Origin: Bacteroidota bacterium
Lineage (GTDB): Bacteria > Bacteroidota > Bacteroidia > Chitinophagales > LD1
Length of the DNA: 64,000 bases
Reading direction: 5' to 3'
NCBI GenBank assembly: GCA_018267365.1
Contig: JAFDYQ010000016.1
Coordinates: 27,293 to 91,292 of the forward strand
Shown: in pieces, positions 45,313 through 51,384 of the stretch
Layout: each line of letters begins with the position of its first letter
Position numbering within the stretch: the first letter of the stretch is position 1
Notes under the pieces: model-generated
The model's database searches: none
The model's input: only the letters and a program-made list of their open reading frames with translations
What the model was told of the DNA's origin: nothing
Position numbers and translations under genes: made by a program

Positions 45313-45945
45313 CTATTTTATAACCCTAAATGTAAGATTTATTCGTTCTTTCTTGATTTGTGTCGTCTTAGGAACCTGATGTTGCCAAAAATGTTGTAGT
45401 TCGCCCAACATTATGAACAGACTACCGTGTGTTAGTTCTATTTCAAGCTTTTCCTTTGTTTGAATATGTCTAAGTTGAAAAGTCCTCGTTTCACCGAAAT
45501 TTACAGAAGCTATTACCGGGTTACGTCCAAACTCTGGTTCAGAATCCGAATGCCAAGAAATTGAGTCATTTCCGCTACGATATAGGTTTAACATTACACT
45601 ATTGAAAACAACCCCTGCCTTGGGCTCAATCTTGTTTTTTATTGCAACTATATCATGGTTCCAGAGATTAGACTTCAGCGTTATTCCTGAAAATGCATAA
45701 GGCCTTTCACTGTCACTATACCACGCTGTTAATCTTGGAAAGTCTACTTTTTTTCCATACATCTTCATTGATTCTTGTCTCCAAAGAATATTGTTTCTGA
45801 GAGAGACAAAAAATTCATCGCTTTCATTTTTATCGAAGAATTTGGGTAGATAAATAACTTCTCCATTTGTAATAGAATTTTGTCCTATACAAATAGACCT
45901 TGACTTTTTAGGAGGGATTATATTCCCAAAAATATCCTTGTTCAT
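45313..45945 (-). CDS. AlkB-family Fe(II)/2OG dioxygenase (ALKBH2/3-like), nucleic-acid demethylase type
   Basis: 210 aa, full length for the family. Fe ligands are His132 and Asp134 (SISWHSDSEPEFG) and His189 (FWQHQVPKT); RINLTFR supplies the 2-oxoglutarate arginines (Arg201, Arg207). PRLTAWYSDSERPYAFSG and FNSVMLNLYRSGNDSISWH match the ALKBH2/3-type lesion-recognition loops. The reaction is oxidative removal of alkyl groups such as 1-methyladenine or 3-methylcytosine. As first gene of a five-gene operon on a mobile element it could reverse or remodel methyl marks set by the element's own methyltransferase, or repair damage caused during conflict; both are inference. Confidence 0.9.
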   Translation of the reverse strand: MNKDIFGNIIPPKKSRSICIGQNSITNGEVIYLPKFFDKNESDEFFVSLRNNILWRQESMKMYGKKVDFPRLTAWYSDSERPYAFSGITLKSNLWNHDIVAIKNKIEPKAGVVFNSVMLNLYRSGNDSISWHSDSEPEFGRNPVIASVNFGETRTFQLRHIQTKEKLEIELTHGSLFIMLGELQHFWQHQVPKTTQIKKERINLTFRVIK

Positions 45946-45994
45946 TATGCTAAGTTATTAATAACTCGCCTCCAAAACGGTGGTAATACTAATT

Positions 45995-46038
45995 AAAAAA
46001 CTAAATTAAATATAAATTGCTAATTTGTTTAGTTTTTT
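45995..46038. repeat. Inverted repeat upstream of the AlkB operon
   Basis: AAAAAACTAAA (45995-46005) pairs with TTTAGTTTTTT (46028-46038) across a 22-nt AT-rich loop, about 50-95 bp upstream of the AlkB start. It could be an operator or a bidirectional terminator. Confidence 0.4.
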
Positions 46039-46267
46039 TGTATATAATATTCTCCCCGTACTGCCCAAATCGCTAAATCAAAAATGTAGTTCTCCTGTGG
46101 TGCTATGTAGAAAACTCGAATCGTTTTAAGGGTGGGGGTGCTGGCTAATATCACCCAAGGTTAGTTAGGGTACGGACTCTTATCAATTCATCCAAGTCAA
46201 AAGTGCAGTTGATAGCGGTTTTTATATTGGGTGAAGCTAAAGACTGTCTATTTCATCAGTTTTAATG

Positions 46268-46287
46268 AGAAGTAACTTATTACTTCT
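46268..46287. repeat. 20-bp palindrome, operator-like site 1
   Basis: AGAAGTAACTTATTACTTCT: perfect 8-bp arms around a 4-bp centre. It shares its AGAAGTA half-site with the site at 46407, 139 bp away. Confidence 0.5.
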
Positions 46288-46406
46288 TGGGTTCAGATTG
46301 GCCTATATCTGTTTGATTTATATGTATTTATGCAAAAAGGGTCTAGCTCAGCATTTTAAAATCAATAAAGCGCCTAAAATGTAGCCTCTCTGAAAAGACA
46401 AATTAG

Positions 46407-46426
46407 AGAAGTATGTCTATACTTCT
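46407..46426. repeat. 20-bp palindrome, operator-like site 2
   Basis: AGAAGTATGTCTATACTTCT: perfect 8-bp arms around a 4-bp centre, same half-site as the palindrome at 46268. Two like sites in one non-coding stretch suggest a dimeric DNA-binding protein. Confidence 0.5.
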
Positions 46427-46518
46427 TCGCTATAGGCTTATGATTGTCAGGCTCCTATAAGAAGTTTGGCTTGTATATATTTTATCTTTAAGCGATAGCA
46501 AAAATCAGGGGTTTTTGG

Positions 46519-47307
46519 TCAAAAATCACCACTATAAACGTAGAGCTTGACGTTGGAAAATTCATGTTGGGTAAGATGGATTAATCTCCCATCATAGGTA
46601 GATATGCTTATGATAGTCTTCCCTTCGATATCTTCAATATTAGAAATCATGCCGTATGGTATCTTTTCCGTTCCCTTATCGATATATAGCTTATTGCCTT
46701 CGCTTAGGAATTGTCCTGCCGGATAATATTTGTATGTAGGCTGAGAGGGAGAGTTATTTTCTGGCTGCGCTGCCTGTGTTTGGCTTTGTGAAGCTGGTTT
46801 GGAGGTTTCATAGTCCTTATCCTCTGTATTTCCGCACCCCTTCCACATTACAATCAAAAAGAATACAACAGGCGCTATCAATCTTCCGTAGATGTATAGA
46901 TTGCCCCAGAAGCCGATTCTGGGTCTTTCCTCTATCGGTTCTTTGTTAGCTATCGGTGCCGTCTTATTCGTTAATGTTTGAGCTTGTGATATTGGCCTAG
47001 AATTGTTTTTAAAGCCCCTTTTGATATACTCCTCAGTCGCTAGCTCTAAATATTCAAGGTTATATCTCTCATAATCCTTTTCTACTACATCCCTTAGCTC
47101 ATAATCCCTTAGCGCCTCTACTTCCTCCTTTAGCTTTCGGTCATAGGCAAAAGTTTCACCTCTGCGAATTAGCTCGTTTTTGACCAAGTCCAAGTAATCT
47201 TCGCTATAGGCATTAGCCTGTTTCTCGACTATCTCCAATAGCTTTTTGGAACTGTATTTTCCTATTCTTTCCTCAGCAGGGTCCTTTTCCAAATTAGTTT
47301 CTTCCAT
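46519..47307 (-). CDS. Single-span membrane protein with duplicated N-terminal helical repeat, unknown function
   Basis: 262 aa, no family recognised. The cytoplasmic-like N-terminus carries two related units: IGKYSSKKLLEIVEK...YLDLVKNELIRRG (about 16-51) and LRDYELRDVVEKDY...YLELATEEYIKRG (about 66-98). A membrane segment follows (about 137-156, LIAPVVFFLIVMW) and then a Cys, a Gln/Ser/Pro-rich stretch and a beta-rich end. This kind of repeat occurs in membrane proteins that sense or oligomerise. The start overlaps the upstream small gene by 14 nt. It is probably element-specific, with AT-rich codons; role unknown. Confidence 0.6.
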   Translation of the reverse strand: MEETNLEKDPAEERIGKYSSKKLLEIVEKQANAYSEDYLDLVKNELIRRGETFAYDRKLKEEVEALRDYELRDVVEKDYERYNLEYLELATEEYIKRGFKNNSRPISQAQTLTNKTAPIANKEPIEERPRIGFWGNLYIYGRLIAPVVFFLIVMWKGCGNTEDKDYETSKPASQSQTQAAQPENNSPSQPTYKYYPAGQFLSEGNKLYIDKGTEKIPYGMISNIEDIEGKTIISISTYDGRLIHLTQHEFSNVKLYVYSGDF

Positions 47308-47593
47308 AGAATCCGATGTTTAAGTTTTGAGTGATTAGTATGATTGGTTCATGTGTCAATTCTGTTTCAATATTGATTTCTAAAGCCGGATAGCTGCTAT
47401 CTAGTAATGGTGAGGTTGCCCAAAACCATAGTAGCTCTTTAATCTCCTCTTTGCCGCCCGAAAGCGTGAAAAATAGGGTTTCAGCTCCTTCTATCTCTTG
47501 CAGGGTTAGGTCTTCGGTTGATTCCCAGAATCCTCCAGTTTTTAGTAGTTCTATTGTCTGGGTCTCTAGGGTCTTCGTGGGTGTTTTTCTCAT
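47294..47593 (-). CDS. Small unknown protein upstream of the membrane protein
   Basis: The ATG at 47593 (MRKTPTKTLETQTIELLKTG) is preferred to 47641, since the longer form begins with a random-looking stretch next to a structured non-coding region. The 99-aa product is acidic with alternating strand/helix character (EGAETLFFTLSGGKEEIKEL). No family recognised. It overlaps the following membrane-protein gene by 14 nt, so the two work together. The start lies 52 bp downstream of the stem-loop region at 47645-47753, which may be its leader. Confidence 0.5.
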   Translation of the reverse strand: MRKTPTKTLETQTIELLKTGGFWESTEDLTLQEIEGAETLFFTLSGGKEEIKELLWFWATSPLLDSSYPALEINIETELTHEPIILITQNLNIGFYGRN

Positions 47594-47644
47594 GTGTTTA
47601 TTTTGAGTTATAGGAAAAAAATATGCGGAAGAAACAGCCATTCC

Positions 47645-47753
47645 CTACGGAGGTACTTGGCATACCCACAAGGAAAAATGAACTGCTCTCCCGCACGCGG
47701 GAGCATCGAGTCCATTCGCTTCCTTGTTTTATAAACTGCCAAGTTTTCCGTAG
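47645..47753. other. Nested multi-arm stem-loop region (possible single-strand origin or structured leader)
   Basis: Three nested pairings occur in 109 bp. Outer arms: CTACGGA (47645-47651) with TCCGTAG (47747-47753), continued by ACTTGGC (47655-47661) with GCCAAGT (47738-47744). Middle: CAAGGAA (47669-47675) with TTCCTTG (47720-47726), then AATG with CATT. Inner hairpin: CTCCCG (47688-47693), loop CACG, CGGGAG (47698-47703). The regular nesting is unlikely by chance in AT-rich sequence. With a gpII-like replication protein on the same element it may be an origin; as a leader of the gene at 47593 it may be a structured RNA. Both are inference. Confidence 0.6.
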
Positions 47754-47937
47754 AAAGAATTGAATGATGCTGTGTCTTATATGTCTTAGCTTTCTGTCTT
47801 TTCTATAGTCTTTTTATTTTGTAATTTTAGTTTGTGCTATCAATCTTTAAGATAGTAAAAATGGGAAGAATCTGCAAGTTATTCCCAAGCAAAATAAGAG
47901 TGAATTTCTCCTGTCGCTCCCTGAGTAAATAAAGCTA

Positions 47938-47959
47938 AATGTTTCGGTAGGGTTTCGGT
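47938..47959 (+). repeat. Tandem 11-bp arm-type repeats, right end
   Basis: AATGTTTCGGT (47938-47948) then AGGGTTTCGGT (47949-47959), the same unit and the same orientation as at 36684-36705. The pair lies 60 bp inside the right attachment site. Confidence 0.6.
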
Positions 47960-47971
47960 AATGGGCATGAA

Positions 47972-48014
47972 AAAAGGAGATAAATTATTGATTGCCAATA
48001 TTCTATCTCCTTTT
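47972..48014 (-). terminator. Intrinsic terminator brought by the element, now downstream of tRNA-Phe
   Basis: Perfect 11-bp arms AAAAGGAGATA (47972-47982) and TATCTCCTTTT (48004-48014) with a 21-nt loop; read on the minus strand the 3' arm ends in TTTTTT. It starts 6 bp after the tRNA 3' end, so it can end the tRNA transcript. Confidence 0.7.
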
Positions 48015-48017
48015 GTT

Positions 48018-48031
48018 TGTGGTTGAGGAGG
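48018..48031. repeat. Right attachment-site copy within tRNA-Phe
   Basis: 14 bp identical to 36555-36568, spanning the discriminator base, the 3' acceptor strand and part of the T-stem of tRNA-Phe, plus 2 bp downstream. Confidence 0.8.
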
Positions 48032-48092
48032 GAATTGAACCCCCGACACATAGATTTTCAGTCTATTGCTCTACCAACTGAGCTACTCAACC
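48020..48092 (-). tRNA. tRNA-Phe (GAA)
   Basis: 73 nt on the minus strand. Acceptor GGTTGAG pairs with CTCAACC over 7 bp; D-stem GCTC/GAGC; anticodon stem ATAGA/TCTAT with loop CTGAAAA, so the anticodon is GAA; variable loop GTGTC; T-loop TTCAATT on a 5-bp stem with one G-T pair. The discriminator is A and CCA is not encoded. It serves as integration site for the element on its 3' side. Confidence 0.95.
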
Positions 48093-48170
48093 GTTCTCTG
48101 AGGGACGGCAAATATAGACTTTTTGCCAGTTTTTCAAAAAATTCACCCCTCTTTTCGCCCCATCACGGAC

Positions 48171-48425
48171 TCAGAGGCCCAGTTTTGCCAGCACATAGGC
48201 CTCCTCCGCATCTATATTCAATGTCTTGTGCGAGGTACCGGCACCCTTGAGTAGCGTCACGCGCGAGGGTGCTATCCCCAGCCGCCCGGCTATGTATTCC
48301 GAGAGATATTTATTGGCCTTGCCCTCTACCGGTGGTGCTTTGATCTTCACACGCAGGGTGCCGTCTGCCTCGCGGCTGATCTCATCCATACGGGCGTTGG
48401 GTTTTACTTTGATGCGGAGCAGCAT
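48171..48425 (-). CDS. DUF167/YggU-family protein
   Basis: 84 aa, matching the small YggU/DUF167 family: IKVKPNARMDEI at the start, KIKAPPVEGKANKYL, then SRVTLLKGAGTSHKTLNI in the last strands. These conserved proteins have an alpha/beta fold of unknown role and are often found near core genes. It lies 3 bp after the stop of... the NamZ gene upstream on the same strand (start at 48425, NamZ stop at 48429), so they may be co-transcribed. The sequence returns here to the GC-richer host composition. Confidence 0.85.
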   Translation of the reverse strand: MLLRIKVKPNARMDEISREADGTLRVKIKAPPVEGKANKYLSEYIAGRLGIAPSRVTLLKGAGTSHKTLNIDAEEAYVLAKLGL

Positions 48426-48428
48426 GGG

Positions 48429-49631
48429 TTATTGGCCGTCTTTATACAGCAGGTACTTCTTCCGCATCGCCTTGTATGCCTTCAGCCCCGGCTGCCAGCT
48501 CGCCTTGATCTGGGTCTCGGTCTGGCCCGCCAGTATCTGTCTACGCAGCTCATCTGTACCAGCCAGCTTGTCAAAGAAATCCGGGCTGGCAAAGAACTTC
48601 GCCTTGTCCTTTGCCACGGCATACATCCTGAGCAGGTAGCGTACATTCACGCCGTGCATCTCTGTGCTCAGGTCTTTGCGGTAGCGGCGCAGGTCATAGC
48701 CCTTGCATAGCAGGCCCTTATTCATCGGATCTGTAGCGCCGGGTGTGCTTTTCGGTGTAAAAGTAAAAGTACTGTCCAGCTCCGCATCCGGCGAACCGAT
48801 CACCTGAAAAGGCCACGCCGTACCGCGCCCCACGCTCACATTAGTCCCCTCAAAGAAGCATAGTGATGGATAGAGGAAGATCGCGCGGTCATTTTTCAGA
48901 TTGGGCGAGGGCGCCACCGGCAGGTGGTAGCGCATGCTGTGGTCATAGCCGGCGCAGGCTATCACTGTCAGGTCCAGTGCAGCAGCGCTATCCGTCCACT
49001 GCTCGCCTTTGGCCATCTGTGCGTACTCTCCCGGTGTCAGTCCATATACCACCGGTAGTGCATCTATCCCTACAAAGGAGCGGTACTTCATATCCAGCAC
49101 CGGCCCATCTATGTAGAAGCCATTGGGGTCCGGGCGGTCCAGCACGATCAGCTTTTTGCCGTAGACAGCGCAGCTCTCCATCAGGTAGTGCAGCGTAGAG
49201 ATAAAGGTATAGAACCTGCACCCTACATCCTGTATATCATAGACCACTGCATCTATATCTTTCAGGTCGTCTGCTGTCGGCTTTTGTTTTTTGCCATAGA
49301 GAGAGATCACAGGTATGCCGGTCCTGGCATCTGTCGTATTGGCTACATGCGCACCGGCATCGGCATCTCCGCGAAATCCATGCTCCGGCGCAAAGATGAT
49401 CCTCACATCTACCCCCAGCGCCTTCAGCGTATCTGCCAGGTGTGCCTTGCCTACGCGGCTGGTCTGATTCACGAGCAGCGCCACATGCTTGCCTTGCAGC
49501 ATCGGTATATATGCAGCTGTGCGCTCAGCGCCTGTTGTGATGTGCGTTTGGCCGCCTTTGGTTTGGCCGGAGGCCGTCAGATAGAGGACACAGGAAAACA
49601 GGAAGACACCATATCGCAACAGGCCGCTCAT
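48429..49631 (-). CDS. DUF1343 / NamZ-type exo-beta-N-acetylmuramidase, secreted
   Basis: The ATG at 49631 is preferred: it begins MSGLLRYGVFLFSCVLYLTASGQ, a good signal peptide, and directly follows the upstream gene (2 nt gap). The 400-aa protein has the family's key stretches: VALLVNQTSRVGKAH, IIFAPEHGFRGDADAG, ISLYGKKQKPT, VYDIQDVGCRFYTFISTL, RPDPNGF and APSPNLKNDRAIFLYPS. NamZ removes N-acetylmuramic acid from peptidoglycan fragments in the periplasm, for muropeptide recycling or scavenging. Family membership is clear; the activity is inferred from the characterised Bacteroidota member. Confidence 0.85.
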   Translation of the reverse strand: MSGLLRYGVFLFSCVLYLTASGQTKGGQTHITTGAERTAAYIPMLQGKHVALLVNQTSRVGKAHLADTLKALGVDVRIIFAPEHGFRGDADAGAHVANTTDARTGIPVISLYGKKQKPTADDLKDIDAVVYDIQDVGCRFYTFISTLHYLMESCAVYGKKLIVLDRPDPNGFYIDGPVLDMKYRSFVGIDALPVVYGLTPGEYAQMAKGEQWTDSAAALDLTVIACAGYDHSMRYHLPVAPSPNLKNDRAIFLYPSLCFFEGTNVSVGRGTAWPFQVIGSPDAELDSTFTFTPKSTPGATDPMNKGLLCKGYDLRRYRKDLSTEMHGVNVRYLLRMYAVAKDKAKFFASPDFFDKLAGTDELRRQILAGQTETQIKASWQPGLKAYKAMRKKYLLYKDGQ

Positions 49632-49633
49632 GA

Positions 49634-50062
49634 TCAGTTGAGCTGCTCTTTGCTCACATCGAGGCGGCTCTGCGGATGCTCGTATGGCATGAAGATAAAG
49701 CTCATCAGCCCCTCCTCTGCCAGGAAGACGCACATGAACTCGTCGGGATTCTTATAGTTCTGGATAAAGTCGGGCACCTTCTCCTGGCTCACCACGCCGT
49801 GATGCACAAAGTCCTCCAGGTGCGAGGCGTTGATGGCCCAGGTCAGGTCCATCTCTTCGCGGCTGATGATGGGCAGCCCCAGGTCTATATCGGCCTCAGA
49901 CCGCGTCACCACAAAGATCGGATACTTGCTCACGTTGCCTTTCAGCATGCCCTGAGACACCTGGCGGATGTAGCTCCGGCAGGTCTGCAGGTCACTGGAG
50001 AGGCTGGCCAGTATTTCTTCGTCAAACTTCACGTCGCAAGTATTAAAATGAAAGTTAGCCAT
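49634..50062 (-). CDS. Conserved cytoplasmic protein of unknown function
   Basis: 142 aa, no signal peptide or membrane segment. Composition is ordinary and the codon use is that of host genes. Notable parts are IFVVTRSEADIDLGLPIISREEMDLTW, given as residues about 49-75, and LAEEGLMSFIFMPYEHPQ near the end, suggesting a small alpha/beta domain. It precedes NamZ with 2 nt between stop and start, implying an operon. I do not recognise the family. Confidence 0.7.
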   Translation of the reverse strand: MANFHFNTCDVKFDEEILASLSSDLQTCRSYIRQVSQGMLKGNVSKYPIFVVTRSEADIDLGLPIISREEMDLTWAINASHLEDFVHHGVVSQEKVPDFIQNYKNPDEFMCVFLAEEGLMSFIFMPYEHPQSRLDVSKEQLN

Positions 50063-50154
50063 TTTTCCTAACCGTCAAAATCGTGCCTGATTCTGATCCC
50101 GTAGACTCTCGGAATGTGCAGGAGAATCATAGAGCCGCAATACAATCCTCCCGG

Positions 50155-50234
50155 CCTCCCTAAAGGGAGGAGGAATACAAAAATCATTTGCGATACTAGG
50201 TGTTCTGGCTGTTCAAGTCTCCCCTTTGGGGAGA
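50155..50234. repeat. Two dispersed-repeat hairpins between genes
   Basis: CCTCCCTAAAGGGAGG (50155-50170) and the hairpin 50218-50234 (TCTCCCC, loop, GGGGAGA). Both are C/G-rich stem-loops of the kind scattered in Bacteroidota intergenic regions. No coding role seen. Confidence 0.5.
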
Positions 50235-50257
50235 TTTAGAGAGGCTAAAAAACACAA

Positions 50258-50277
50258 AGTCCGCCATCAGGCGGACT
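50258..50277 (-). terminator. Intrinsic terminator of the secreted-protein gene
   Basis: An 8-bp stem AGTCCGCC / GGCGGACT with loop ATCA, followed on the minus strand by TTGTGTTTTTT. It lies 33 bp after the stop of the gene at 50310. Confidence 0.75.
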
Positions 50278-50309
50278 CTGCTAACCATTAACTCTAAATT
50301 AACTTTGTA

Positions 50310-50783
50310 TCAGAACTTGATCACCAGCTTATTGAATGGATCGTCGCTGAGTGCATACTTCACATCAGCGACCTCCTTAGCTTCGTCTGCCTTGAGATAG
50401 AGGTCCAGGCCCACCAGCGCTGTATTGGTCTTGATAGACTTAGCTATATATTTCTGATAGCCATCTATTTTAAAGATCACGCGCACCGACTCTCCCATCG
50501 CGCCTTTGTTGAGCGCTACGGCATAGTTGCCATCCTGGTCCAGGCTGGCGGCTACCAGTTCATCACCAAATTTGTCAAAGTTGATCTTTGCGTCCTTGAT
50601 GGTCTGGTACGTCTCGGCGTCTACCAGTTTGCCGGATATCACCATCACCTCCGGATGGTTGATAGCCGCATTGAGCACTGCCTGCGTAGAGGGCAGCAGT
50701 TTAGCTTTGTCACTGCAGCCTTGTGCTTGCAGGTTTGTGGCCACCAGGCCCACAGCGATGAGGATCATCATTAGCTTCTTCAT
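50310..50783 (-). CDS. Small secreted beta-sandwich-like protein
   Basis: 157 aa with a signal peptide MKKLMMILIAVGLVATNLQAQ and cleavage expected after Ala-Gln-Ala/Gln about residue 21. The mature part contains VISGKLVDAETYQTIKDAKI, DGNYAVALNKG and VIFKIDGYQKYIAKSI, the layout of carboxypeptidase-regulatory/CNA-B-like domains that occur in Bacteroidota surface proteins. Function unknown. It is a single-gene unit: a strong Shine-Dalgarno sequence upstream and its own terminator at 50258. Confidence 0.75.
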   Translation of the reverse strand: MKKLMMILIAVGLVATNLQAQGCSDKAKLLPSTQAVLNAAINHPEVMVISGKLVDAETYQTIKDAKINFDKFGDELVAASLDQDGNYAVALNKGAMGESVRVIFKIDGYQKYIAKSIKTNTALVGLDLYLKADEAKEVADVKYALSDDPFNKLVIKF

Positions 50784-50788
50784 AATTC

Positions 50789-50797
50789 TCTCCTTTT
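50789..50797 (-). promoter_or_regulatory. Unusually strong Shine-Dalgarno for the secreted-protein gene
   Basis: AAAAGGAGA, 5 nt before the ATG at 50783. Most genes here have little or no such sequence, so this gene may be highly expressed. Confidence 0.6.
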
Positions 50798-51169
50798 ATT
50801 TATATATGTATTAATCCGCTTGTTTGAGATAAGACGCCGGGAAAGTGAATTTATTTTGCCGGATGGGGTTGAAACAACTAACGCTCCTTTTTCTTCAGCC
50901 AACTGATTTTCATCTATTTCCTGATGCAAAGATAACGCTGAAGCCTTCATATAGTGCGGGTTTCAGCGTGGATTAAAATGAAACGGGGGAGAAAATCGGT
51001 GAACGAATTTTTTTTGTATTTCCTTAACGTAAGTCCGATTTGAACGTGCATTTTTTCATCACGAACGGCTCACGGTTTTGTCATGAAAACGAAACAATAA
51101 AAAACACATTTGATTTTATTGTAAAAACAAAGGGCGTCTCTCCGCTCGCAATCACGAGATCGTATTTAC

Positions 51170-51300
51170 AGTAGCCCCGGTCTTCAGACCGGGGTGTAGA
51201 GCCATTTTTCGTTGGCTTTAGCCAAAACGAGACACGACACACATTTAGGCTAAAGCCAATACACTCGACCTTCTGTCCTCCGCCTGAAGGCCTGGCTACT
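51170..51300. repeat. 131-bp composite palindrome (REP/MITE-like) in a 600-bp gene-free stretch
   Basis: The gap 50784-51384 has no gene. In it, terminal arms AGTAGCC (51170-51176) and GGCTACT (51294-51300) enclose a 9-bp hairpin (51175-51194), a 12-bp inverted pair TTGGCTTTAGCC (51212-51223) with GGCTAAAGCCAA (51248-51259), and a small stem near 51282-51291. No transposase is present. The rest of the gap is AT-rich with no clear promoter box. Confidence 0.6.
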
Positions 51301-51326
51301 TGAATGCACAAATGATTGGCTGTTAT

Positions 51327-51347
51327 CCTCTCCTATTTTAGGAGAGG
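51327..51347. repeat. Dispersed-type hairpin downstream of the ABC exporter
   Basis: CCTCTCCT (51327-51334), loop ATTTT, AGGAGAGG (51340-51347). No T-run follows on the minus strand, so it is more likely a dispersed repeat than a classical terminator. Confidence 0.45.
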
Positions 51348-51384
51348 GTAGGGAGTGGTAAGGCGCGTCACAAGGACTGTTGAC

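Larger units (their letters stand above)
45946..46518. other. 573-bp AT-rich non-coding stretch between the cargo operon and the small downstream operon
   Basis: No ORF with family sequence was seen on either strand. It contains a 22-nt-loop inverted repeat (45995-46005 with 46028-46038), two matching 20-bp palindromes (46268 and 46407) and half-site AGAAGTTT near 46463. The minus-strand promoter of the AlkB operon should lie in the part next to 45945; I see no clean TAnnTTTG box. Confidence 0.5.
36555..48031. mobile_element. Integrated genomic element in the 3' end of tRNA-Phe
   Basis: About 11.5 kb between an exact 14-bp direct repeat, TGTGGTTGAGGAGG, at 36555-36568 and 48018-48031; the right copy is the 3' end of the intact tRNA-Phe gene. 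Inside are a tyrosine integrase, excisionase-like HTH proteins, a gpII/X-type replication protein, and a five-gene cargo operon. The sequence is visibly richer in A and T, and the genes use more A/T-ending codons than either flank. No conjugation, capsid or portal genes are seen, so it resembles a satellite or mobilisable island. The integrase sits at the end away from the tRNA. Confidence 0.85.

Noticed and set aside
47645..47753. Retron-type msr-msd RNA
   Set aside because: No reverse transcriptase gene is in the element or nearby.
36555..48031. A complete prophage
   Set aside because: No capsid, portal, terminase or tail genes are present in 11.5 kb.
48017..48250. Plus-strand ORF of 77 aa beginning MWLRRELNPRHIDFQ
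   Set aside because: It is the antisense reading of tRNA-Phe and its flank, a well-known false ORF.
51081..51311. Minus-strand ORF of 76 aa
   Set aside because: It is only the translation of the composite palindrome at 51170-51300; no family sequence.
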